NCBI RefSeq assembly: GCF_037975245.1
Contig: NC_092574.1
Coordinates: 7,748,213-7,812,212 of the forward strand
Direction of reading: 5' to 3'
Length of the DNA stretch: 64,000 nt
Origin: Apostichopus japonicus
Taxonomy: Eukaryota > Echinodermata > Holothuroidea > Aspidochirotida > Stichopodidae
Position 1 is the first letter of the stretch. Every line of letters begins with the position of its first letter. Positions 1 through 23,900 of the stretch are shown here, in pieces. A program made the position numbers and the translations under genes. The notes beneath the pieces are model-generated. The model made no database searches, was not told the origin of the DNA, and worked only from the letters and a program-made list of their open reading frames with translations.

Positions 1-1179
1 TGTTGACATGTAAATATGAAATTATTTTAGAAATATTTCAAGAGAGAATATTTCTCTTTTTGAAACATTAAATATATATACTTAAAAAAGGAAACCTTAT
101 CATAATTACCAATGAATACGCATTTTAGTAAATATCAATTATCCAATCTATTTCAAACCGCAAATTTATGGAAAAGTGGTTTTGATGTTTACTGCCGGTT
201 GGGCTATATCTTAGCATTACTGTGATCAAGGTTAATATTGAAGAAAACTATTTGTATATGGTTACTATTATCTTTAATTCTAATTAAATTAAGAAATTTG
301 CAGTTTAGTGCACAACAGAAAATTCTGTATACCCACAAATTTAAAGTACACGTTTTGTTGTTGCATTTGCAAACCTTTGAAGTTTCATGATTCCTGGTGA
401 TTTTTGTTGGTAGCTTAGTTTTACCAACTTTACCAATGTTACCACGTAACATAAGCTTCTAGCTGATCTATTAAACTGAACTTAAAAATACTTTTTCATC
501 AAATGAAGGACAGTGAGGAAGAGAGAAAAGTATTAATAAATAGTATCCAACTCCTAAATTTCGTCATACAGGCAATTTTGAAAGTTAGTATTGATCATGC
601 GCAAAAAATAATAGGTTCAAAAAATTATCGTTTAAGGTTTTTTTTTATCTGAAATACAGCGTTTCTTGTCAAATTAATGAAATACCCTTGCCATGTGACT
701 TTTGTGTTTCGAACAACATCAAAATTTCTCAACGCAAAATGCTGGTGTTTTAACAGTGAAATAAAATATACAAATAGATTGATGAAATAATCAACCCCAA
801 ATACAGCTAAATTTGTTGGTTTATTGTATTTGTATACTGTTTCGGATTATTTAATCTAGGCTAAGTTACGCCGTTGAGATTTATGGTAACAGCTAAAGGG
901 TCATACTTAAGACCACTTCAAATTCTACATAATAGATTAATTCAGATACTTACTCATAAAACCCTGTCGTTATCCTATTATTGCCGCCTGTACAAGCAGA
1001 GTAATTAGCTCATGGTCAGAGAGATTCCTTCTTACTGCATTCAGTGTGGCATGCTTTATTTACCACTATTGTAACAATAAGTTACCTAATGTCCTTTCTG
1101 AAGCTGTGAACCATTCCAGTGGTTACCAATTACTCCATCAATGTTTTTTTTTTTTTTTTTACAGTAACCCAATACAATA

Positions 1180-1425
1180 CACAGCATGGTAAAAATAACT
1201 GCATTGGCTATACAACAGCATGGCACCTACTACAATAGCATGGTACCCAATAAAACAGCATGGCACCCAATACAACAGCATGGTACCCAATACAACCGCA
1301 TGACACCCAGTACAACAGCATGGCATATATTACAACAGCATGGCACCCAATACAACAGCATGTCACCAAATACAACAACCTGGTACCCAATACAACAGCA
1401 TGGCACCCAATACAACAGCATGGTA
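1180..1425. repeat. 20-bp minisatellite
   Basis: About twelve head-to-tail copies of a 20-bp unit (core CAGCATGGCACCCAATACAA) with scattered substitutions. Because 20 is not a multiple of 3, three units make one 60-bp coding cycle. The array is therefore open in several frames on both strands and yields artefactual ORFs rich in repeated Cys, His and Gln. I see no gene here. Confidence 0.9.
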
Positions 1426-1569
1426 AATATCTCTTCAACAGCTACTTCTTCACCGTCTGTCATATCCCTTCGTCTTCTGTTAAAACTGCTGAGTCAATTA
1501 ATTATGTTAAAAGGAATTTGAAGACAGATCTTGTAAGCACTCATTTGTAAGGTACTTATACATTCCTAT

Positions 1570-1692
1570 CCTTCTCATGTTAATCTGAGTTTTTTTCCTC
1601 ATTTTAATCTGTTCTTTCTCGTGTTAATCCGTTCTTTCTCATGGTAATCTGTAGATTTTCTCATATTAATCTGTTCTTTCTCATGTAAATCT
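1570..1692. repeat. degenerate ~23-bp tandem repeat
   Basis: Five to six imperfect copies of a pyrimidine-rich unit resembling TTCTTTCTCATGTTAATCTG. It lies 145 bp after the 20-bp minisatellite but is unrelated in sequence. Confidence 0.7.
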
Positions 1693-1840
1693 GTTCTGCT
1701 CACTTAGCCAGTCAATAGTATTTCTGTTCTACGCTGTCCTTCATATTATACTATTTTCTACTGTGTTGTATATGTTCTGTTTTATTCTGTACGATAATAC
1801 GAGGACAACAAAATTGAAATTGAATTGAACTGAAAATAGT
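1693..1840 (+). mobile_element. possible retroelement 3' tail
   Basis: The stretch ends in GAGGACAACAAAATTGAAAT and then repeats of ATTGA. An ATTGA-type tail after a TACGATAATACGAGG-like segment is a layout I associate with 3' ends of small non-LTR retroelements. No coding sequence or target-site duplication was found, so this is weak. Confidence 0.25.
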
Positions 1841-3835
1841 AAAAATGATCGTAAATATTTTGGAAAAGTAGATGAAAAAAGGAGGATTACTGATGACTTT
1901 TTAAGTAGGCCTATACTTGAAACAGTATGTATTCTTCCTATAGGAAGAAGACGTAGCCTAATGTATACTATGTAATGGTAGTAAACAACATTACTATTAC
2001 TGATAACAAAATTCCAAAATTGCGTCCCACTTTCAAGCTTTCGATGTCGTAAAGTTGAAAATTATCTAGTTTGCTTCACAACCGGCGGTCAAAGAAGAAA
2101 GTTGTGGATGTAAAGCTGTTGCAATAATTTATACGTTATTTTTGTAATTAACACAAGTGCTTCAACTTGACCTTGTGGTGCCCAAGGCCACTTTGGAGCC
2201 AATTTACAAAGTTTTTCGTGAAAATATTTTGGCTAGCTGCATGTATAATGATCAGGCATTCATACCCCCTCTAAGCTCATATTCGCAGAAAACTACGATA
2301 TAAACCGACTCCATAAAGATAACCCCCCCAAAAAACAAAATCGTTTAAAAAATGCTGTTAATACGTTTATTGTTTTTGACTCTGGCCCTGTCGTAACAGC
2401 CGAACAGGCACCTTACACACATGCGCCAGGCATCGCCGTCGGGGGCACTCAACAAGAGTAACACCTTTTTCACGCCTGTGTGACTCAATTACTGACACGA
2501 GTTGTACCCTTCGGGCGATTTGAAGTGTGTTGCAGGAAACAAAAAGTATAGGACTTTAATCCAGTTACGTTAGGTTCAGATTGTCACAACTATAGCCTAT
2601 AACCCCTAAAAACAGAATTCTGTCTCATAAAGGTAATTGGTGGTTTTAACAAGGCATGTGGTCTATAAAAGCGGCGAAAGTTGATACGACGTTTTCGACG
2701 AGGTCCCATCTTATCTATTTAACAAATAACTTTTATTAAATCACATGGTCACTAAGATATGCAAATTTCTTTGATGCACATATTTCAATGTATACTTTCT
2801 TACACAATATATAGAATAGAATTGTAAAGTTTTTCTTTTTACCAGACAGCCAGCTTGTTTAATGTTGATTGGTCACAGATAATATTATGACAACGAGAAA
2901 TGTAGATATACTTTTCATCGGTTTTTGGTAGCCTCTGGCAATCAGTCGCATTTATTGCCTAAATTAAACAGTTATAGCTTGAACTGATTTTGTATCAATT
3001 TTTTGGGACGGTTTCAAAGGACCCGATAGACGTTATATAGTTGCTTCAATTAGAAGAAGCTTGTCGGCAAAATTATCTAAAATTCGCCTCGCATCTTGCA
3101 ACAATTACTTGTATCCGGTTAAATTGATTTCATTACTTTAATGTATTTATGGTGATAGTTTTGATTACCTCAAACAATTGAAGGAAATATGGTATACTCC
3201 AAGTTCTAGCATGGTTTAAAATTTGACTATTTTCGGAGTGAAGGCAACTAATTTCATATTGCATATTCTTATAGTTTTGCTGTAAGGCTTGCAACGCTTT
3301 CATATTTTGGATTTCATGTATATTGAATACCAGCTATGGTATTAAAGTTTTTTCGGTATTTTTCATTCATATTATTATTTTCATATTTAATAATTACTTT
3401 GCATTGTTTTGTTGTTTGACAATAGAACTTCAATATTATCAGTAAACGAAGAACTGCTTAAGGCGACTCTTGTCATAATTCGTTACTTACTAATATCTTT
3501 ATTTTAAATTCACCATATTTCTTTATTCATTAATTACATAGGGAGATGCATAACTTCGATTTAGAATATAGTTTTTATTTGATTTGAATTATCATACAAT
3601 ATCAATTTTTTTACATGAAAATGTACAAATATATAGCCTTAATATTTACATTTCAACATATGTTTGGAAAGGAAATAAGGGTCCATTTGATTATCTACCT
3701 TCTAAGCAAGAAAGTGCAGTCTTTGAATGTCATAAATACCGTTACGGTCATTAAGTTACTCTGCAATTGTAAGACTTGTTTTACTTTCATAGATCTCTAA
3801 GAAATGTGCTATCATAGTTCTAATAGAAATATCTA
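1841..3835. other. non-coding, nothing recognised
   Basis: AT-rich sequence with stop codons in all frames. I found no exon, RNA gene or repeat that I can support. Confidence 0.6.
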
Positions 3836-3905
3836 TGTTCAGAATATTGAATATTCTGAATAATAGGTTATTCAAAGTTATTCAGAATATTCAATATTCT
3901 GAACA
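3836..3905. repeat. 28-bp perfect inverted repeat, nested palindromes
   Basis: The arms at 3836–3863 and 3878–3905 are exact reverse complements, separated by 14 nt. Each arm is itself nearly palindromic around AGAATATT.GAATATTCT, so the region can form one long hairpin or two short ones. The sequence is almost entirely A/T. It may be a miniature element or a cruciform-prone site. Confidence 0.9.
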
Positions 3906-9139
<5,234 letters not shown>

Positions 9140-9216
9140 GGAACCCATTACATCTTGTGACCCACAGTTCTTGATAAGTGTAGTTAAGATGAAGTTTGGG
9201 ATCAATTAATACTCAT

Positions 9217-9548
<332 letters not shown>

Positions 9549-9551
<3 letters not shown>

Positions 9552-12500
9552 TCACTCTTTGCCGGAGTTGTCGTACACCTTCAAACCGTTGTGTTCAATG
9601 AGTTATGTTGCAACTTTCTATATTTTGCTCTTTCATATTCATCATAGTTTTTGTAAAATTCAATATCAAGGGCTTAAGTCGATTCCAGTATATGTTTATA
9701 TTAGGAATACTTATACATTTAGCAATAACATGTGGAAACATTTTCTAAATGAATTTTTAACTTAATGAAAGAAAATGCGCCGATTAATGAATGAAGGAAG
9801 CATTAAAAAACAAGAAATGTAATTGTTCGGTGATGTTGTTATATTTTAGACTTGCTCAAGTCGTGAACTTCTCATATCATAAGTTGAAATAAATATAAAA
9901 ATAAACTTTGTTTACTTGTGTTACTCAATGGTTAAACCTAAATACAACATCATATCAAATTAAATGATAACTGCAAAACCGGCTTGTGTAAATTTCTGGC
10001 ATATTATAGTTAACGGACATTGGTCTTCACAGTCAAACTTATATATCTGCACAATATTAAATAAGTTATAAATGTTTCATGTTATGTATGTATGATGTTT
10101 TCCACTCTTATATTTGGTAGTAACATATGCTACACTTACAGATTTAAAGAAGTTTACATTTTCAACAACAAAAAATTGTTATCATAGAGCTAGTAAAAGA
10201 AACATAATGGTCCATCAGCCACATTGATAGTTCGTTCCGTTGTTAATATATACAAACAGTGGAACTTATTCATTTTATTCAGATAAATACATTGTGCAAA
10301 TATTTGTGATGTCATACACGGACAGCCCCTTTAACTGTCTTTGTTTTTCGTTGTTTTTCCACTGATGCAATGTGAACCTTTACAAATTTGAAATTACTGT
10401 CTATAGTTGATCAGACATTATCAACATGAAATAACATTATTTCATATCATTGAAATTATTTCTATCATCATTTCAACTTTAAAGACAAACCCAACCCAAT
10501 TGTTAGTGTAGCCAGTGAATGACATCACAGGTTACTATGCAATGGATCATCAATAGATGAATGGGATAAACTGTAATATTTTACATCTCAACAACGGAAC
10601 AAACCATTATGAACATGGCAGAGTTGGATCAGTGTGTGTTTCGTTTCACAAACTTCTGTGTTATATTTTTAAACTCATGTTAGCCTCATGTGAGCAACCA
10701 AGACTATACCATTACTCAACTATGCAAATTTATTTGAACTGGTGAAAATTGATTCGGAAATAAATGTAAATCAATTTATTTTTATAGCGTTGCAAAACTT
10801 AGAAGGAAGAAATATGTTGCCAATGAAATTCTTCGTTTCTTTAGGAAGTTGAACATATGTAATTAACATGTTATATATCATCTAGATCGGTTTGTTACCT
10901 TCTTCACTTTGCTTAAATATTTTCATCTTCTTTCATCTTTTTCTGCTTTTTTTATTATTTTTATATTTATATTTTTGTATTTCGCTTCAAAATGTGATAT
11001 ATCTGGAATATTTCTCAACGTCAATTTACTCTAAAATTTTAAGATGTATTGCAATGCCACTTCCTTAAAATGTTATTTTCCTTGCAGATGAAATGATTGA
11101 TACATTATAATCTAAAAGCGAGAAAGTAAGGAAAAGAGTCATTTTCAGCTTAATATCTCCGTGATCAATTGTTATCACGATATCTTCATCCATCGAATGG
11201 TGCAGAAAACTGTTAAATTGAAATCAAATGTCACATAATGTTAACCAATAAATTATAAAAATTCACGGTTTAGTTAATTCGAGTGTTCTCTGTTTCGATT
11301 CTCTGTATGTCTATGCATAGTGTTTTTATTGCTCCTTATGTTCATATATGGGTATACATCAGAGAGTTTCAACACCACTGCAAAACTGCCGAAGCCGACC
11401 AAACGAAATGCTATGGAAAGTTGAGATAAGATATCGATGAGTTTGATGAACTATACATAAATACTATCATATTTAAACAGAAGTATGGTATTTTCCTCTT
11501 AATTTATTCATTTCTCTTTTCTTTTTTACTCCCCTTGGGGTGGGGGAGGTTCGCGTATAATGACAAAGATATACTCTCTGTCACGGAAATACCTCAATTC
11601 GATGCAAGACGTAATCTATACATTACAATTTTAATGGGACTTTCTGCACGTGTAATGTGAAACCTTGTATAACCTGTTGTCTACTGGTGATAAAAGTATG
11701 CCTCCTTACTACAATATCCTAAAACACTATGGTTTTTATCTGTTTCCTTTCTTTCCTTCAATTCTCTTCTGGTGATTTTACTCGTATTCCTTCGTTCAAA
11801 TTCATCCTAATATATATTTTCTACCTATAAATGGTGGAAATTACTTGAAATACTTAAAAGGAATTATCATCAATTTGATATCTCCACCCCCGTTAGCTTC
11901 CGTTCCGGTTTATTTTTGTTTTGCCTCATCCCTTAAACCAGCTAGTAAAACCTGTAACCAGAACGAGGCAGATATCCAATCCCTTCCTACCATCCCGCTT
12001 TCCGATCGACCCATGTCAACTAAACCCTACACGGAGTCACCAAGCGTTTTGTTATCTTATATCTCTAGTGTATCTTTACCAAGACTTATAAAACACTGCG
12101 TACGTTACGGCTTCGGGCTGTTTGGCTACAACCTATCCGGAACGGGCGCGTTATACGCAGCTTTCCAAACAAAACCTCTTCTCTATTTAACTTTGCCCAA
12201 TGCGCTTTCCCAAAGTTCTGCATATTTCAGGTTTAGACAAGGCGCCTTTACGTCAGGAAGCGATAACAAAATGTCCACACCGAAATATGCATGGTTTTTC
12301 AGAATGAGCATTATACATTGTTAGAGATATTCTCCCGATTAACATTTGCCTCATGCAGTTATGTATAAGTTTTTGGATTTAATGACGAAATCATGAAAAG
12401 ACCAGTAATTGGTGTTCTTTCTCGATATAACTTTCCCTGAAGTTGTAAATACGGCTAGATTGTGTATACTCGTTTATGCTTGAAATAGTTACGGTAGTTT

Positions 12501-15271
12501 TTGTCGGATAATTTCTTCTCCCCCCCCACCCCCCCCCCCCTATTTGCTGGGCGAGTTACTGAATTCTAACGATTAAAGGATTAGGTTAAGAAAAGGAATT
12601 GGATTGATTCGATCGATTGATTATCCGATTGATTATTTATTTTATTCATTAATGAAAAGTGCTTGTCAAATATTTTTAAGATTGCATTCGTTATTCTGCT
12701 TTATCTCGCGTTCGATATGAATGCAAATGAATCTAAACAGATGAACACTCAATAAAAAGAGAAACGATAAAGATAAAAGCAAAATATTCACCAGTTTTTA
12801 ACATGTTTGGAGTTCTACATAATCTATTACTCATTAAGTTTTTATGAATACTTGTAACACGTAAATCTATACAATTATAGGATGCACATTTCAGAAAATT
12901 GCAGAATTACAGAAAAAAAAAGCGAACATTCTTCATCACAGCTTTTTTTTGGGGGGGAGGGGGGGTGAAATTGAGGAAATGCTGAAATCTATTCCGTTGT
13001 TATATTAACATTAATCCTTTATTAATGTAATATGTCTGGAAATCGAGATGGCTGACTTACTATAATTCACATAGTCACTTATTAATGGTAATGATAATTA
13101 ATATCTTCATACAGGAATAATAAAATTTGATGCTTGATGAAATCTTAATTAAGAACTACCGTACATTGTATTGAGATTTTTTTTATCAATGATTTTGAAT
13201 AACATCGAAAATAACAAAATTAAAACACATAAAACTGTTTTAAAACAAAAGTGACATTTTTTTTAAAACTTCTTTCAGTCAAACGTAATATTTTTAAAAC
13301 AGCTTAAACTCCATTTTCAAAAAGGCTGATTTTCCATGGAATGAACCTTGTATTTTTGAGCCGATCATTCAATGAGGTTGCGTTTCAACTCAGTTTTTTC
13401 TCTCTCTTGAAAAGCTCATCTAAATAAGTCAAGAAAACTATAATGTTTGAATATTTAATATCATCACTTAATATACGCCAACGTAATAAATCAAGAGAAA
13501 TTAATGTTAACTTTATTTTGTCATACAAGACACAACCAATTGAAAACAAAAAGCGATAATCCGTTTGATCGGTCGCCCCAAGATGAATAACCAATCGATA
13601 TGTAGAGAGAAGATGGGGTTCTCGCTTCCTCTTGCTTAGATACTCCTTGCTTCAGCCCTGTCACCAGAAGGGATAATGCGTGTCAGATCATTTGGACATG
13701 CCGTTTCGAGAAGGCGGGAAAACTCATGACAGCTTAATGGTTTGTTTTAAAAACCAATTTAAGCTTCATCGTCGATAATTGTGAACGGCTGCAGCAATAG
13801 ACATGCAAGGTTCCCGTTAGGGACCTCTACAATTAAATTTAGAGTCCGAACCTCTTCAATAAAAAAGTCTCCAAGGCAGAAAGGTGTTTCAACTGCGACT
13901 CATTGAAATCCTAGAATCTGAAGATAAGAGGAAATGGGGAGTCAAAAGAAGAAACGGCGCGTTGAACCCATTTTTTTTAAATCTTTTTTTTCCCCTTCTT
14001 TTTCTGAAGTTGTTGCTGAACTATCCCATCGATGTCAGTTTACCTTAGAACAAATCCTGTTTAGAGAAGAATGTCCCCAAAATAACAATTGACGTTTGCA
14101 CAGGAGCTGTGGACCCTTAAGGCCAATCATTCTACCAGGCTGCAGTTGGTAATGATAATTTATATGGAGATATACAAAGGAGAGAGTTATAACTTCAGCC
14201 TTTGAAGAAAAAAGCTGGTATTATTAAAGCTTATTATGAGAAACCACAGTATGTTTTACTTCAATTAATATTATTACGTTTTTTGTTTTACAGTTTTACT
14301 ATGTAGTATCATGAATTTCCATCAATTTGAAGTTGTCAAGGGACGCCATCTTTTTGTTCAGTTGTTCATTAGTTAACTCAATTTTCATATATGTCAAGGA
14401 GCCAAAATGAGTAACTATTGACTGAGGTTAATTCTAAAAAAAAATGCAATAACACAGTCACAGTGACGAATGATATCATCGGTTATGTATCGGTTATACT
14501 TTGGGTTTCACAAAGCATTTCAGTTCAGAAACAGGGAGGTAATCATGTCTAGAATGTCCTGAACAATGTAAACTTGATAATGACGTCATGCGGCCTCACG
14601 GTCAAACCTAAGTAATTATGTTACTCCATTATTTTATCAATACTTTATTCTAAAGACAATAATAGTTTGACAGTGTCGCAAACGACTGTCATTCGTTACT
14701 AACATTTTACAACACTTTATTGAAAGTTTAGCAATATTTTAATTGTACATTGTTTCATATAAACGCCATGAAGCATTTGTTCCCACCCAGCAGGCAGCGC
14801 CTCGGCTACCGTACTAATTTGTCCAATCGCTCGATGAGATGTCTTGACTACTGCATACAAGTAAAGCAAGTGTAGGCCTAAGTATATCTCTTGTGAAAGA
14901 CGATGCTGGTGGCCCTCCTATCTCCCCTTCACACCCCTCCAAGCTGAGCTGGTCCTAACTAGACCAGTTTTCATTCTGCACATCTAACTGTGCCTACCAA
15001 TGTTCTTAAGTACAACTCGCTCCATAGCTATTTGTTTTCAAAAAGCAGAGATATGAAAAACGAACATTTATCAATTTGAGGACGATAGTTTGGGAGGGGG
15101 GGGGGGGGGGCTTCAACCGCCAAAAATCAATGAGAAGCCAACTTCTAAATTTACCCAGGGGCATGCACCTTGAAAGGCGAATCAAGGATTTACAAAGTAG
15201 GGGGTGTGGCCCTGGGTTTGTTGAAGCAGACAACCATGTCATGGGGTCTGGTCTAGGTTCCTCCCCCTAAT
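9549..15271. other. non-coding, nothing recognised
   Basis: No exon or RNA gene that I can support. It holds a C-rich tract (12520–12540), G runs (about 12951–12966 and 15096–15110) and a 480-bp open frame at 11845–12324 whose 159-residue translation resembles no family known to me. Confidence 0.55.
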
Positions 15272-20780
<5,509 letters not shown>

Positions 20781-20818
20781 ACCTGGCCTGGTATGCCAGG
20801 TCGGCTTAGTGCCGACCT
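20781..20818. other. two overlapping, mutually exclusive stem-loops
   Basis: ACCTGGC (20781–20787) pairs with GCCAGGT (20795–20801). AGGTCGGC (20798–20805) pairs perfectly with GCCGACCT (20811–20818) across a 5-nt loop. The stems share AGGT at 20798–20801, so only one can form at a time. It lies about 90–130 nt past the JADE stop codon, inside the 3' UTR if a distal poly(A) site is used. Confidence 0.7.
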
Positions 20819-20898
20819 ACGATTGACCTCTGACTGACTTCATCCCGTCCAGGTCGAGCATCCTCTTCGTCATTGGTTAACCACACATCGTTTCCCTT

Positions 20899-20904
20899 TT
20901 TATT
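20899..20904 (-). terminator. AATAAA poly(A) signal next to JADE stop
   Basis: On the minus strand the stop TGA (20911–20909) is followed after 4 nt by AATAAA. A GU-rich stretch (GATGTGTGGTT) follows within about 20 nt. That is the layout of a functional cleavage site and would give a 3' UTR of only a few tens of bases. Use is inferred; a distal site may also exist. Confidence 0.45.
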
Positions 20905-20908
20905 GCTG

Positions 20909-23900
20909 TCACGTCACCACCTGGCTGAGAAATTGTAGGCTATTGGAAATGCTCGTTTCTTCCTTGGTATCTGCCGGAGGCCTCACCTCCTTCACTCTCC
21001 TCCTCCTCTTACGATGTGGCTGTCGCTTCTCCCCATCCGCCGAGAGGTCGCTCTCCTCCGAGAAGCTCACGTAGCACAGTTCCCTCTTCTCCGACACGTT
21101 CCCTTTGGGTGAGGGACAGTCAAAAGGTGATGAGAGCACCCCACTGGATGTACTATGGTTGAGTTCTCTAGTTACACTACTGGACTTTGAACCAACTGTG
21201 GGACTGTTGAACGTAACTTTGGGTTCGTCTTCGACTGCAGTATCAAAGTCAAACACATCCATGTCAGGTTTCTTCACTTCCTTAGCAACGACCCCAACTG
21301 ATTTCTTTACGTCTGTAGCCCTGAATGAGTCTGATCTTGCAACTTGCTTAGCAACTCCCACATCTGAATTCTTTACTTCCTTAGCAACCACCATATCTAA
21401 TTTTGTTCCATCTTTAGAAACCTCCGTGTCTGATTTCTTGCCTTCCCTAGCAACATCTGTATCCAATTTTTTATCTTCTATCACTGCAGCAAGCATTTTA
21501 TCTGCCTCCTTTTCTCGAGGATGGTCTGAGGGCGTCTCTGACTGACCTGCCTGTGAATGTCCATCTTTTGTGGAGTTATTCTTGGCCATGTTAGACTTGA
21601 AGGATGGACTGAGTCGTGACTTTGGAATACGTAGCTTAATCGGTGTCTGCACCTGTTCCCGCCTGTCTACGCTCTCTTCTGTTTCAGCCTGCTTCTTCTT
21701 CGCCTTGGGCTTGAAGTAGCGGTCTATCGTCGTTATCTTGAACTTCAGCCCGTTCATTGGTCCGTCCGATGATTCCTTCACGCATAGAGTACTGCTTTCG
21801 AGTATGTTACTGATGATGTGGCTGCCATGTGAATGTCCCTCCTTGTAAGGAGACTTCTTTTTCTTCTTCTTCTTTTTCTTCTTCTGAGAGAACTTTCCCC
21901 AGTTTCTGATGACCAGCCTTCCGTCAGCACCTTCAATCTTGAGGTCGGAGTGAGAGCTGTGCTGAGACCCGGCATCGTCACCATCGTCCCCAGACACTGC
22001 TGCATCAGCAGCAGCAGCAGCTGGGGCATCTGCAAGAATTTGATTGTCCTGGTCTACAGTGATCTTGTCACCATTATTCTTGACATCCTCCAGCTCTGAT
22101 ATGGACGACTTGGTATCAGGTTCCACAATGGCACCGCCACTCTCTTGCTCCTCGTTGGACACTGGGAATGCATCCGGTCTTTGGCGGTCTTTGTTGCCCG
22201 ATGACTTAGCATGGTTAGAGTTATGGAGTGATGCTTCTCCCATCTTCATCTCATGTGGTTCCTCATCCTTCTTCTCGACGCCTTCACGGGATTCCATCTC
22301 CTTCTTCAATATTGACAAGGAGGTGTCTTCGTCATCAGTGTCTTCTTCCTCTGCAGCCTTGACATCCTTCCTCCGGGTACGTAGAGAGGCCCTCCTTTCA
22401 TTCAACGGACCTTCCTCCTTCACTTCTTCTTCTTCGACTTTGGCTGCTGCCGCCTCCTTTTCCATTGTTCTTACACGCACTGACCTTCGTCTGCTTCCTT
22501 CTTGTTGGTCAGACTCTGCACCTTCTCTGTCAGTCCGTTCCTGAGTGGTTTTCTTGTCCGTGTCATTTGGCTTGGAATCATCGACTGGTGACGATTTGGA
22601 TGTCCTGAGTTCCTGACCTGCCAGGGTAGAGTTTGATGACTTTTCTGGTTCACCTTCCTTGTTTTCCAATCTGGATTTACTACCTGACAACCATCTCCTC
22701 TTGATGGGATTTATCTCAGATGGATTACTGTTCGATGAGTTACTCCTAGATACTACAGATGTCCTTTCCTTTGATACACTCTCTTTTATTTCCTCCATAT
22801 CATGCACTGTGACTTTCTCTTCCTTCACTGGCAGGCTCAAAATCGCCTCATCCTCCTTTTCCAGAATAGGGGGAGCCTCCTCAGAGAGCTTGCTGGATTG
22901 CCCACTTTGGCTATCCCCCGTTGCCACTCTTGGACTTTTTGGCAGTTTAATCGGTGCTGGTTGATCCTCATCCTCATCACTGGTGAAATCGAACACGCCT
23001 CCTTTGGTCTTACTCTGCGGTTCCTCCTTCCCAATCTTCTGCCTCCTTGATCGCCTGGCAGTTTTCTTCTTTGTACCCTGAGGACTGGACTTCTTCCTAC
23101 CATCCTTTCCATGTTTTAATGGTGACCCCCGGATGTGCTTATTGAACTCATCAGCCAGTAAATGCCTCTTGGATATTCCTCTGTTGCTGACTTCGTCTCT
23201 CCTGGGTGATAACATCGACGACTTACTGTTCGCTTTGGTTTTACTGATCGGATCCACAGTTTTCTTGGGAGGCTCCAATTTTGGCTGCACCTCATTCTCC
23301 AGGCAAGGACTAGCTGCTGCTGCTGAGTTCGTCTCTACTCCTGAATCTTTCGCTCCCGTCTTCACTACAGCTGTGATGTTCCAATTTTCGTCAACCTTTT
23401 CCTTCTCTTTACTCTTTGCTGCAACGGCAGTATTACCGTCTGGCTCCGGGACCTTCTTCCTGTCCCTGAGGCGCCTAGAAAACCTCTCTCTGTCGCTTCC
23501 TTCTTTCTCCAGACTGTTTGCACCATTTTCTTCAGGTCTTAAGTTAGAAGATGAATCAATCTCTGAGGTATCCTCTTCAGCTTTATCCCCAAGATCTGAA
23601 GATATTTTCCCCTCACTTGAGTTTGTGTTCCAATCGGCCTTTAGGGATGGGTCATCACTTATGGTTGATGGGTTGTGTTCAATAGTTGGTTGACTCCCCT
23701 CTGGTTTGACATCTGGTACCGATGAACAATCTACTTCTGGGACCTTATCTAGAGATCCTGTGTCAAGAGCACCACCGACTGGGGCTTTAATTCTCACCTC
23801 CCTTCGACGCTGAGTAAGGGAACGTGATAGTTTTTTATGGAAATAGATGCCATTTTCTTGACTTAGGGACGGTTCGTTTTTATCAAGGGCCTGCATAATT

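Noticed and set aside
1186-1550. Overlapping Cys/His/Gln-rich frames on both strands
   Set aside because: By-product of the 20-bp minisatellite.
11845-12324. 159-codon open frame on the plus strand
   Set aside because: Longest frame outside JADE apart from one SCOC read-through, but no recognisable domain, no homology I can name, and no convincing exon partners. A chance opening in a locally GC-richer patch is likelier.
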